Below, in pieces: positions 34,914 to 43,050 of a stretch of 52,440 nucleotides of DNA; positions within the stretch are counted from its first letter, which is position 1; the number at the start of each line of letters is the position of its first letter. The stretch comes from Arenicellaceae bacterium. Its GTDB lineage: Bacteria; Pseudomonadota; Gammaproteobacteria; Arenicellales; Arenicellaceae. Location of the stretch: positions 1 to 52,440 of the forward strand of contig JAQWNC010000025.1 of NCBI GenBank assembly GCA_029246505.1. Direction: 5' to 3'. The notes beneath the pieces are model-generated. The model searched no databases. It saw only the letters and a program-made list of their open reading frames with translations, and was not told the DNA's origin. The position numbers were made by a program, and so were the translations under genes.

Positions 34914-36442
34914 TGACCACTCAGAAACAAACAAATACGTCTAAAACTGTAAATATAATTGGGCACTACATAAATGGTCAGGAATTCGTGGCAGAGGAAC
35001 CAACTAATGACGTTTTCAACCCGGCCAGCGGCAAGGTAACAAAAAAAGTTAGCTTGGCGAGTAAGTCTACTATTGAGCAAGCCATTAAGGCTTCTCAAAA
35101 CATTTTTCCTGAATGGCGTAATACGCCACCGCAAAAACGTGCACGGATTATGTTTCGATTTAAACATTTACTGGAAGCACGTAGTGATGACATATGCAGA
35201 CTAATAGCATCCGAACATGGAAAAGTGCTGGACGATGCACAGGGTGAACTAAGCCGGGGAATCGAAGTTGTCGAATACGCTTGTGGAATTTCTGAGCTGT
35301 TAAAAGGAGAGCATTCAAAAAACGCAGGTCCAGCTATAGACTGTTGGTCGGAGTTTCAGCCCTTGGGGGTAGTGACTGGTATCACGCCATTCAATTTTCC
35401 AGCAATGGTGCCTATGTGGATGTTTCCAATAGCCATCGCCTGTGGTAATTCCTTCATTTTAAAACCATCTGAAAGAGACCCGAGCACTGCAATGTTATTA
35501 GCTCAACTTTTAACCGAAGCTGGGCTTCCCAATGGCGTATTTAACGTTATTAATGGCAACAAAGATGTCGTCGATATACTGATAAAAGACCAACGTATTC
35601 AAGCGGTAAGTTTCGTCGGCTCTACGCTAATCGCGGAATCCATTTATCAACGCGCTTGCAACTCAGGCAAACGTGTACAAGCCTTGGGAGGAGCCAAGAA
35701 TCACGCAGTGATTATGCCCGACGCGGATATTAATACTACCGTGAATGCATTAATGGGTGCAGCATATGGATCTTGCGGAGAACGTTGTATGGCGATCTCG
35801 ATCGCGGTGTGCGTTGGCGACGATACGGCAGATCAATTGGTGCAACAGCTAAAAACTCGTGTTCAGAACCTTAAAATCGGTCCCGGAACCGACATCACAA
35901 ATGATATGGGGCCATTAATATCGCGACAGGCTCACACACGGGTTAGTTCCTATGTGAAACAAGGTGTGGCACAAAATGCTAAATTGATCGTCGATGGCCG
36001 TGACCTCATGGTAGAGGGTCATGAAGCCGGGTTTTTCATCGGAGGCTGTCTGTTTGATAAAGTAACTGAGGAAATGAGTATTTATCAGGATGAGATATTT
36101 GGCCCGGTACTTTGTGTTTTAAGAACAGATACCATCGACAATGCAATTGCAATGATCAATCGCCACCAATTCGGCAATGGTGGGTGCATATTTACTAAAG
36201 ACGGTGGCACCGCTCGATACTTCTCCGACCAGGTTAAAGTAGGGATGGTTGGAATTAATATCGCTTTACCTGTGCCTGTTGCTAGCCAAAGCTTTGGCGG
36301 CTGGAAGCGCTCTATGTTTGGTGATCTCTATGTATATGGGCCAGATGCGATACGCTTCTACACACGACGAAAAACCATTACACAAAAGTGGCCCTCAAGT
36401 GACAGTACTGATAAACCTTTATTCTCTTTTCCCAGTGGTTAG
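34913..36442 (+). CDS. mmsA: CoA-acylating methylmalonate/malonate-semialdehyde dehydrogenase
   Basis: A 509-residue cytoplasmic aldehyde dehydrogenase. It converts methylmalonate or malonate semialdehyde plus CoA and NAD+ to propionyl-CoA or acetyl-CoA with loss of CO2. The family marks are GVVTGITPFNFPAMVPMWMF near residue 150, GAKNHAVIMPDADINTTV near 260 and the catalytic Cys in YGSCGERCMAISIAV near 285. MPDAD and GERCMAIS are specific to MmsA rather than to other aldehyde dehydrogenases. It is coupled to the symporter upstream. Such an enzyme closes valine, inositol, beta-alanine or malonate-semialdehyde routes. Confidence 0.93.
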   Translation: MTTQKQTNTSKTVNIIGHYINGQEFVAEEPTNDVFNPASGKVTKKVSLASKSTIEQAIKASQNIFPEWRNTPPQKRARIMFRFKHLLEARSDDICRLIASEHGKVLDDAQGELSRGIEVVEYACGISELLKGEHSKNAGPAIDCWSEFQPLGVVTGITPFNFPAMVPMWMFPIAIACGNSFILKPSERDPSTAMLLAQLLTEAGLPNGVFNVINGNKDVVDILIKDQRIQAVSFVGSTLIAESIYQRACNSGKRVQALGGAKNHAVIMPDADINTTVNALMGAAYGSCGERCMAISIAVCVGDDTADQLVQQLKTRVQNLKIGPGTDITNDMGPLISRQAHTRVSSYVKQGVAQNAKLIVDGRDLMVEGHEAGFFIGGCLFDKVTEEMSIYQDEIFGPVLCVLRTDTIDNAIAMINRHQFGNGGCIFTKDGGTARYFSDQVKVGMVGINIALPVPVASQSFGGWKRSMFGDLYVYGPDAIRFYTRRKTITQKWPSSDSTDKPLFSFPSG

Positions 36443-36642
36443 CATAGGAGTAACGTAGCACTGATTTATGCAAATGTATGCCGTCAGGAAGTACCATCAA
36501 TATACAAGAGCCTGTATGTTGGCTAAAGTTAATACTACTAACTATCTCGGCGCAGTTTTTTTGCGTCTTGGTTAGCCTTTCGCTGGGCACCAAACTACAC
36601 ACCTAACTACACCTCTAATTTACACTCAGGGAGCCTAATATC

Positions 36643-37613
36643 GTGACTTTCATACCAAAAATATTCGCTTTATCTATCGAGGTTGTACTCACAATTGGTG
36701 TTTCTTCGCTTGCGCATTCAGATGCTGAAAAAATCGCTGAACTATCTGAGTCAATTCAAAAATATGCTACCGCCCAAAACTGAGATACAGTAGACACAGG
36801 TTATATGGAGCTTTATTCGGTTTACCAGAGTGACCATGGTGCAGCTAGCTCACAAGCTCTGGAAATGTCGGGAGTAACGGGCAAGTGGAGTAACAACATG
36901 GTACCGGCACTTCAGGCTTAATTGACCCTCTTTATGGCCAAGCTTTGGTGAAATACCATCTACTCCAGCTAGAGACGAAAAAACCAACTAACTCTTACGA
37001 TGGAATTGGCCCAGAACTTATTTTTGAACAGATTTATGTCGACTCTCCGGATAGGGACGAGCGGTTTTTTGTGACGATACGACAGTACCCCCGATACTAT
37101 ATCGATAGCCAGATGGCAGCGAAACTGTAGGTAACTACAATGCATTGGGATGCGAGCGGAGCCTCTTTGCAACAGATCATTACTATCTGCAAGCAAAACG
37201 AGTATTTACTAGATCAGGCTTAAGCCATAGTTCACCTGGGTGGCTATCATCTCGCTGGTAACGAACAGCCCACTGCTATTGACTCTTACACCGGCGCTTA
37301 TCAGCTGTTAACTAGCAGTGCCGATCCCTACGCGGTTGCATGGATGCAACCACTATTTACAACGATTACGATTGCCCCAGAATTAACGATATCTTTTCCA
37401 GGGGCTGCACCAACCTCGATTACTACCCAAGGAATACAATTTGGCTTTAATATAAATTCGAACGGCAAAACTGCGAATGTTGAGGTTGTTGATGGAGCTA
37501 GTCGTAGTAATCGAACCGGACAGCAGAATATAATAAGCATTATATCCGCAGCGTTGTTTAGGCCTCACTTCGATAAGAATGGGGTAGTGGATTCAGCTGA
37601 GGTAGAAATCTAA
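36643..37613 (+). pseudogene. Decayed periplasmic TPR protein with TonB C-terminal-like domain
   Basis: A GTG at 36643 with AGGGAG upstream starts a signal-peptide-like sequence (VVLTIGVSSLAHS), then AEKIAELSESIQKYATAQN and TGA at 36781. The same frame continues DTVDTGYMELYSVYQSDHG to another stop near 36919. A second frame continues GTGTSGLIDPLYGQALVKY and beyond, to a stop near 37130. A third piece reads YHLAGNEQPTAIDSYTGAYQLL, a TPR-like helix pair, and a final frame ends FGFNINSNGKTANVEVVDG then ALFRPHFDKNGVV, the end typical of TonB-C domains. At least three stops and two frame changes make this non-functional. It lies after mmsA on the same strand. Confidence 0.7.
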
Positions 37614-37671
37614 TTTGGAATCAATCTGCTAGCTGTAGATAGCTGGCACCGCTATTTAAGATCGACAATTA

Positions 37672-38418
37672 TTAATCAAGCGTACTTATCAATTCGTTAC
37701 TGATCGCTCTAGCCGTAGCTTTAGCCTTAGTGGCGATAATTTTAGAAGTGGTTTCGGTCAAACGAGTGATCGGACCACGAACTACAACTGCGGCCGCGGT
37801 ATTACCCAAGCCGTCATAGATTGGCACTGCAACCGATGATAGATCGGGTTCTACTTCACCCCCTATGTAGGAGTAACCCGCTAGCCTGACACTTTCCAAT
37901 TTCTGAATATATGCCTCGCTGTCGATATCATCTCCATCTATAAAAAGTGTTAACTCTTCATCACCTAAAAGGTTCCGAACCTGACTCTCTGATTTACTCG
38001 CCATAAACACTCGACCAGATGACCCAAGATATACTGGTACAGCACGTCCAATCGGAGCAACTATTCTCAACTCTCGATCAGGTTCGATTACTTCAATGCA
38101 TACCCGTTGTTTCCCACGCAGTACGATAAGACAAATTGTTTCTTGCGTATTTTCCATGAGAGCTTGAAGATGTGGGCGGCAAATCTTACGGATTTCGCTC
38201 GGCCAAAAATTGTAAATCCCCGCACCAGGAACGTAACGTTTCGTATCCAATTCCTGACGAATCAGGTCTGAATTCGCCAAGGTATTTAAAATCCGCAAAG
38301 TGGTCGCCTTATCCAGACCGACACCTTGGCTAATTTGGGTAAGTCCCATCGGTTTTCCATCGCGACAAATAAACATCATAAGCGCAATTGCACGCTCAAC
38401 AGAACGATTTGTTCTCAT
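37672..38418 (-). CDS. IclR family transcriptional regulator, copy 1
   Basis: About 248 residues. An N-terminal winged helix (SVERAIALMMFICRDGKPMG then LTQISQGVGLDKATTLRIL) is followed by the IclR ligand domain with VCIEVIEPDRELRIVAPIG, VYLGSSGRVFMASKS and YSYIGGEVEPDLSSVAVPI. IclR proteins usually control catabolic genes in response to an aromatic or small acid ligand. The ATG at 38418, with AGAGG 8 bases upstream, is preferred to a TTG at 38436. It is divergent from the nitroreductase-ASST-GST operon, so it probably regulates that operon from the shared 130-base gap. Confidence 0.92.
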   Translation of the reverse strand: MRTNRSVERAIALMMFICRDGKPMGLTQISQGVGLDKATTLRILNTLANSDLIRQELDTKRYVPGAGIYNFWPSEIRKICRPHLQALMENTQETICLIVLRGKQRVCIEVIEPDRELRIVAPIGRAVPVYLGSSGRVFMASKSESQVRNLLGDEELTLFIDGDDIDSEAYIQKLESVRLAGYSYIGGEVEPDLSSVAVPIYDGLGNTAAAVVVRGPITRLTETTSKIIATKAKATARAISNELISTLD

Positions 38419-38459
38419 TAAAAAACCTCTATACAATACGAGAATAATACTAATCTTGG

Positions 38460-38493
38460 TTCAGTAAGTAAAATTATTATTGTTTATATTGAA
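38460..38493. promoter_or_regulatory. Imperfect 34-bp dyad, candidate IclR operator
   Basis: TTCAGTAAGTAAAAT on the left resembles TTCAATATAAACAAT on the opposite strand of the right arm; the dyad starts TTCA at 38460 and ends TGAA at 38493. It lies between the IclR start (38418) and the nitroreductase start (38549), where a divergent regulator would bind. AT-rich sequence produces such dyads by chance, so confidence is low. Confidence 0.35.
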
Positions 38494-38548
38494 CTCGTAG
38501 CTGGTACTAAATTTAATCATCGCTACTTATATACGGAGTTGTTTTAGA

Positions 38549-39196
38549 ATGTCATCAGACCCACGTGCACTTGCGCAACAAGAAATCCGCAACGTCCGCT
38601 CCCGTATCACTGACCTTAGTGATGACGGAATCGATTTGATTCTGCGTGAAGCTCGATCGCACTATGGCTGGCAAGATAAACCGATAACAGATGATGATCT
38701 TAAAAATATATACGATATTACCGTCACAGGTCCGACCTCTAATAATGGCCACCCTATCCGCATTTTATTTGCGCGTACTGATGCAGCCAAGCAACGGCTG
38801 GTACCTGCGTTAAAGGGTAATAACGTTGAAAAGGTGCTTGGTAGCCCGGTTTGCGCAATCATCGGCTACGACATGAAATTCTATAAGCGATTGCCTGAAC
38901 TGTTTCCCCATGACCCGGGAAAAACACAGATGTTTATCGACGATCCTATTCGATGTGCCGACGATGCGTTTCGGAACGGGTCGTTACAAGGCGCGTACTT
39001 CATGATTGCTGCCCGAGCATTAGGTTTTGATGTTGGGCCAATATCCGGATTTATAAACGAAACCGTGGACCAGGAATTTTTTACTGGTAGCACTATCAAG
39101 TCAAATTTCTTATGTAATGTTGGGTATGGCGATGAAGAGTCAGTATGGCAAAAATTACCTCGACCATCCTTCGACAGCATTTGCACCATTCTTTAA
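38549..39196 (+). CDS. Nitroreductase family protein, RutE-like
   Basis: A 215-residue FMN enzyme. It resembles RutE/HadB-type nitroreductases, which reduce malonic semialdehyde to 3-hydroxypropionate in uracil breakdown: ARSHYGWQDKPITDDDLKNI near residue 34, TGPTSNNGHPIRILFARTD, FYKRLPELFPHD, FRNGSLQGAYFMIAARALG and FFTGSTIKSNFLCNVGYGD near the end. No other rut gene is nearby, so the role may differ, for example reduction of a quinone or nitro-aromatic. MmsA at 34913 would use the same semialdehyde if RutE activity is real. It is the first gene of the operon divergent from IclR. GGAG lies 11 bases upstream. Confidence 0.82.
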   Translation: MSSDPRALAQQEIRNVRSRITDLSDDGIDLILREARSHYGWQDKPITDDDLKNIYDITVTGPTSNNGHPIRILFARTDAAKQRLVPALKGNNVEKVLGSPVCAIIGYDMKFYKRLPELFPHDPGKTQMFIDDPIRCADDAFRNGSLQGAYFMIAARALGFDVGPISGFINETVDQEFFTGSTIKSNFLCNVGYGDEESVWQKLPRPSFDSICTIL

Positions 39197-39211
39197 AGTA
39201 AAGTAGACGAT

Positions 39212-40294
39212 ATGATTCACAGGAACACCGGGCTGCTGCAAAGTGATCGCAGCCTAGCAACACCAGGCTATAGAATATTTTCTCCGCTTGGCCTATCCAG
39301 CACATTGTTAATCAATATGTCTGGTGAGGTTGTGCATTCTTGGGATCTTCCCTACGAGCCGGGAAATTACGGATATTTGTTACCTAGCGGCAATATGCTA
39401 GCGGCTGTTCGCACCCCTGATGGCCCAAAAGGTCTGCCCGCCAAAGGCGGCTTAATGCAAGAAAGAGATTGGGATGGAAATCTCTTATGGGAGTTTCACG
39501 ACAGCTACCAACATCATGATTTTCGTCGGTGCAAGAATGGCAATACGCTTTACTTACGCTGGGAATTAATCCGCGAGGAAAATCACAAACGAATTCAAGG
39601 CGGACAGCAAGGCAGCGAACACGCCGACGGTATATGGGGTGATGTCATCCGCGAAATCGAACCTGATGGTAAGGTCGTTTGGGAATGGCGAGCAGAAGAT
39701 TGCGAAGAAATGTACTCATTTCCAATTAATCCGATGTGCCCACGTCATGAATGGTGCCACGCCAATTGCATTACCCAGCAGGATAACGGCGATATATTGA
39801 TAAATTTTCGATATAACCACTTGATGGCAATCATTGACTATAAAACCAAGAAATTTAAGTGGCATATGTGCGACTACTCATACGGTCAGCAACACAGTGT
39901 CTATATGATCGAAAATGGTAACATCATGTTTTTTGCGAATGGCGCTAAAGTTCTGGGCGTAGGGCCCGAAGGCGGCTCACGGGTAATAGAACTTGACCCA
40001 AAATCAAAGCAAGCTGTGTGGCAATACGCTGGCTCACCACGCTTTTCATTTTTTAGCTGGTTTATTAGTAGCGCACAAAGACTAGCTTCCGGAAACACAT
40101 CGATCCTTGAAGGTATTAAGGGTCGGCTGATTGAAGTAACCCCGGATGGGGAAATAGTTTGGGAATATATTTCTCCACACTATGTCACAAAAAAACACCC
40201 TATGTACACCGGTGGCAATTGCATTTTTCGAATCTATCACTATGGACCAGATTCGTTAGAAATCGCTGGCCGCTTACCTGCCGATCCCTGGTAA
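39212..40294 (+). CDS. Arylsulfotransferase-like (ASST) propeller protein without signal peptide, copy 2
   Basis: A 360-residue protein with ASST blade repeats: STLLINMSGEVVHSWDLP, GLMQERDWDGNLLWEF, DVIREIEPDGKVVWEW, LMAIIDYKTKKFKWHM, RVIELDPKSKQAVWQY and RLIEVTPDGEIVWEY. Candidate active-site His are in SYQHHDFRRC, HEWCHANCI and GQQHSVYMIENGN. Unlike copies 1 and 3 it has no signal peptide and several cysteines, so it should be cytoplasmic. ASSTs normally work in the periplasm, so this protein may do something else with a propeller scaffold. It lies 15 bases after the nitroreductase and 26 before the GST, in one operon. The ribosome site is weak. Confidence 0.8.
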   Translation: MIHRNTGLLQSDRSLATPGYRIFSPLGLSSTLLINMSGEVVHSWDLPYEPGNYGYLLPSGNMLAAVRTPDGPKGLPAKGGLMQERDWDGNLLWEFHDSYQHHDFRRCKNGNTLYLRWELIREENHKRIQGGQQGSEHADGIWGDVIREIEPDGKVVWEWRAEDCEEMYSFPINPMCPRHEWCHANCITQQDNGDILINFRYNHLMAIIDYKTKKFKWHMCDYSYGQQHSVYMIENGNIMFFANGAKVLGVGPEGGSRVIELDPKSKQAVWQYAGSPRFSFFSWFISSAQRLASGNTSILEGIKGRLIEVTPDGEIVWEYISPHYVTKKHPMYTGGNCIFRIYHYGPDSLEIAGRLPADPW

Positions 40295-40320
40295 TTATTA
40301 TAATTGGAGAAAAACTAACT

Positions 40321-41070
40321 ATGGCTGTAACCTTATATCACTGGTGGGGATCAACCTGCTCACGAAAAGCCCGAACAGCCTTAGCCGAAAAAGGCGTCGA
40401 TTGGGATAGTGTGCATATCGACTTACATCAATTTGAAAATTGGGCTCCGTGGTACGTCAAGATTCATCCTAATGGTGTGGTACCAGCAATGGACCACGAC
40501 GGTAGAATTATTATTGAGTCCAATGCGATTCTCGAGTACATCGATGAGACTTTTGATGGCCCTGAATTAAAACCCGTAAACACATGGGAACGCGCAAATA
40601 TGCGGGTTTGGATGGATAAGTCTGAGCATGTACTGCATAAAAACATGCACCTAATTTCACATAATAACCACCACGCTCATCGTTGGGGCGAATACGCAGC
40701 AAAACACGGCCAGGAAGCTTTAATGGAGAAGGTACGATCGCAACCCGACCTTCAGCGTCGAAGCGACGAAATCCATAATTCTGATGGTATCTCAGATGAA
40801 GTTGTTGCGTTTGCGGTCGAGAGGGTTAAGGACCAAATGTCTATGATCGAAAAAGACCTAGAGCGCGCCCCATGGATAACGGGTGATACCTTCTCCCTGG
40901 CAGATATTGCAGTACTGCCGTTTGTCGATCGATTCAAAGCCAACGGATACGGTGAGGAAATTTCTGAAGCCAAACGCCCGCGTTTGGCAGAATGGTTTGC
41001 TCGTATACAGGAACGTCCTAGCGTAAAAGAAGCATACTCGTTTATGGACCCTGACCTGGAAGCCTGCTAA
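40321..41070 (+). CDS. Glutathione S-transferase family protein
   Basis: A 249-residue cytoplasmic protein. The thioredoxin-like N-domain reads LYHWWGSTCSRKARTALAEK, with Cys13 and Ser12 where GSTs place their catalytic residue, HPNGVVPAMDHDG and IIESNAILEYIDE, the glutathione-binding Glu-Ser pair. The helical C-domain contains WITGDTFSLADIAVLPF. The N-terminal Cys/Ser and the long helical insert (residues 105-165, with LISHNNHHAHRW) recall beta-etherase and reductive dehalogenase GSTs that act on aromatic substrates, but this is only a resemblance. It is the last gene of the nitroreductase-ASST-GST operon. GGAG lies about 10 bases upstream. Confidence 0.9.
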   Translation: MAVTLYHWWGSTCSRKARTALAEKGVDWDSVHIDLHQFENWAPWYVKIHPNGVVPAMDHDGRIIIESNAILEYIDETFDGPELKPVNTWERANMRVWMDKSEHVLHKNMHLISHNNHHAHRWGEYAAKHGQEALMEKVRSQPDLQRRSDEIHNSDGISDEVVAFAVERVKDQMSMIEKDLERAPWITGDTFSLADIAVLPFVDRFKANGYGEEISEAKRPRLAEWFARIQERPSVKEAYSFMDPDLEAC

Positions 41071-41254
41071 TAGTATTTTTAGACTAAAGCTGTGTTATTT
41101 TAAACATTCCAATCGATATCTTAGATTAGTAAGCGAGCCCCCTTTCACGGTGAATTTTACCACGACTCCAACGGGGTAGACGACGAGATCACTACACTAG
41201 CTTGGCGAAACCCGCGTCCTGCCCGGATCTTCGTCATAAAATCTGAGGACCGAT

Positions 41255-42970
41255 ATGAGTATAAGCATATACCAGGCTACAAATTTTCAGAACACCGCTA
41301 GATTCCAATTTGTTTCAGCGTCCATTACGCTCTCTTTTGTGCGATTTATTCCAGTATCACTGCTTGCAACAGCCATTATTTTCGCCACTCCCGGGCATAC
41401 TCAGGAAGGCCCCTGCCTGGGCGAGAATGACCTTGCACTGATCAATGGCAATATCCATACACTGGATAAAAACAACACCGTCGTAGCTTCGGTACTGATA
41501 CGCAATGGCGAATTTTTAGATTTAGCAGGAACGAATTACCAAAACAGATTCTGTACCGATATTATTGACCTAGGCGAGCGTACTGTTATCCCCGGCCTGA
41601 TTGATAACCACGTTCATTTTGTAAGAATTCAAAATCGTCCGGGTCACGATACACGAGAAATAGAAACAACATTCTCGACCGCTGAAGTGCTTACTACCAT
41701 CTCATCCAAAAGCACATCTGTACCTCAGGGAGAGCTGATTACCGGCATTGGTGGATTCATCACTGCTCAATGGGCGGAAGCACGTTTCCCAAGTATAACA
41801 GCGCTTGATCAAGCTGCTCCCGAGCATCCTGTATACCTATCTGCATTCGGATTTGGCCCCGGACAAACAAATACTGCTGGCCGCGACCTAATCAACAGCC
41901 TGGGCGGGAAAGTTAGTCCAGATGGTTCTATCGCTAGCCGCGAAGATACTGCGCTGGCGTATGAAGTACTAGCTGCGTCTATAGATGACGAGCACCGGGA
42001 ACGGCAACTCGCCGATGTGATCATCTGGGCCAACAAAGTCGGGCTAACAACCGCAATGGATATGTCGGGCACGGTGCCTGGAGTGGGCTTCCTTGACCAG
42101 CGCACGGGCTACAATCCAATTGTAAATATGGCGCGAGATGGTCGGTTAAATCTAAGAACTCGTTTGTATTTTCCTGCCCTAGATGAAGACGCAGAACTTT
42201 CGCAGCTGCAAGGCAGACTAGACAATAGTTTTAATAATTTTGGCTCCGATATGCTGAAGACGGTTGGTATTGGAGAATGGTCGGTTGGCAGAACCTTATT
42301 TAATCAACAGCCTCTGAGTGAGGCCGCCGCAGACGCGCAGCGTCAGATTGCCGAACGTGGCTGGGCTTATCACCAACATCTTCATAGCCCGGAAGAATTC
42401 GATGCACATCTAGATATTTGGGAATCACTTGACCCAGAATTTGATCTGTCTTCATTACGCTGGACTGCTGGCCACATGAGTGGGGTAACGCCCGAGATTG
42501 TACAACGAATCGTTGCACTAGGTTTGGGGATTGGCGCCCACGGACAGCCATACCTGCGGCCTGGGGGAGATGCTGGCGGGCCTCCATGGCGAACCATAGT
42601 GGAAAGCGGTGCAGTAGCTCTCGGTGGTGGATCTGATGGTGCGCGAATTTCACCCTTTAATCCCTGGTCGATGATTTACTACATGGTGACTGGAATTAAT
42701 GCACAAAACCAATTGGTTAATGATGGCCAGCAAATCACTCGCAGGCAAGCAGTCAAATTATATTCATCTGCACAGCAAGGCTGGTTTACTGGTGAAGATG
42801 AAAAGCTCGGTGGTATAGCCACCGGGCGATTCGCAGACCTGGTGGTATTAAACAAAAATGTTTTTAACCAACAGCTGGTTCCAGATAGTGAGATTCGAAA
42901 CATGCAGTCTTCCCTAACGATTGTTGATGGACGTATTGTTTATACTGATGGAACATTAACCATTCCGTAG
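41255..42970 (+). CDS. Exported amidohydrolase, YtcJ-like (amidohydrolase family 3), copy 2
   Basis: A 571-residue relative of the amidohydrolase at 21365-22993. A hydrophobic export signal lies at about residues 30-50 (FIPVSLLATAIIFATPGHTQ) after an unusually long N-terminal lead. Metal-site motifs are IDNHVHFVRIQ near residue 124, His in WAYHQHLHSPEEF, AGHMSGVTPE and the Asp in LGGGSDGARISPFNPW. At GIGEWSVGRTLF the His found in copy 1 (LGEHTVSN) is replaced by Trp, so metal coordination may differ. GAGG lies upstream of the ATG. It follows the GST by 184 bases and ends at a strong terminator. Confidence 0.88.
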   Translation: MSISIYQATNFQNTARFQFVSASITLSFVRFIPVSLLATAIIFATPGHTQEGPCLGENDLALINGNIHTLDKNNTVVASVLIRNGEFLDLAGTNYQNRFCTDIIDLGERTVIPGLIDNHVHFVRIQNRPGHDTREIETTFSTAEVLTTISSKSTSVPQGELITGIGGFITAQWAEARFPSITALDQAAPEHPVYLSAFGFGPGQTNTAGRDLINSLGGKVSPDGSIASREDTALAYEVLAASIDDEHRERQLADVIIWANKVGLTTAMDMSGTVPGVGFLDQRTGYNPIVNMARDGRLNLRTRLYFPALDEDAELSQLQGRLDNSFNNFGSDMLKTVGIGEWSVGRTLFNQQPLSEAAADAQRQIAERGWAYHQHLHSPEEFDAHLDIWESLDPEFDLSSLRWTAGHMSGVTPEIVQRIVALGLGIGAHGQPYLRPGGDAGGPPWRTIVESGAVALGGGSDGARISPFNPWSMIYYMVTGINAQNQLVNDGQQITRRQAVKLYSSAQQGWFTGEDEKLGGIATGRFADLVVLNKNVFNQQLVPDSEIRNMQSSLTIVDGRIVYTDGTLTIP

Positions 42971-42994
42971 TAAACACATAAAGCTCTACCCAAT

Positions 42995-43031
42995 AAAAAA
43001 GCCCGGACTCACCAATCAGGCCGGGCTTTTT
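42995..43031. terminator. Bidirectional terminator between amidohydrolase 2 and ASST 3
   Basis: GCCCGG (43001-43006) pairs with CCGGGC (43021-43026), flanked by six A on the left and five T on the right. The T-tracts are therefore in place for both strands. It sits between two convergent genes and can stop both. Confidence 0.88.
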
Positions 43032-43050
43032 GTTTGCCTAGTTTTACAAT

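Noticed and set aside
36945-37613. Two short plus-strand frames (36945-37130 and 37344-37613) as independent small genes.
   Set aside because: They read as ordered pieces of one decayed protein, lack good ribosome sites and sit between other pieces of the same protein.
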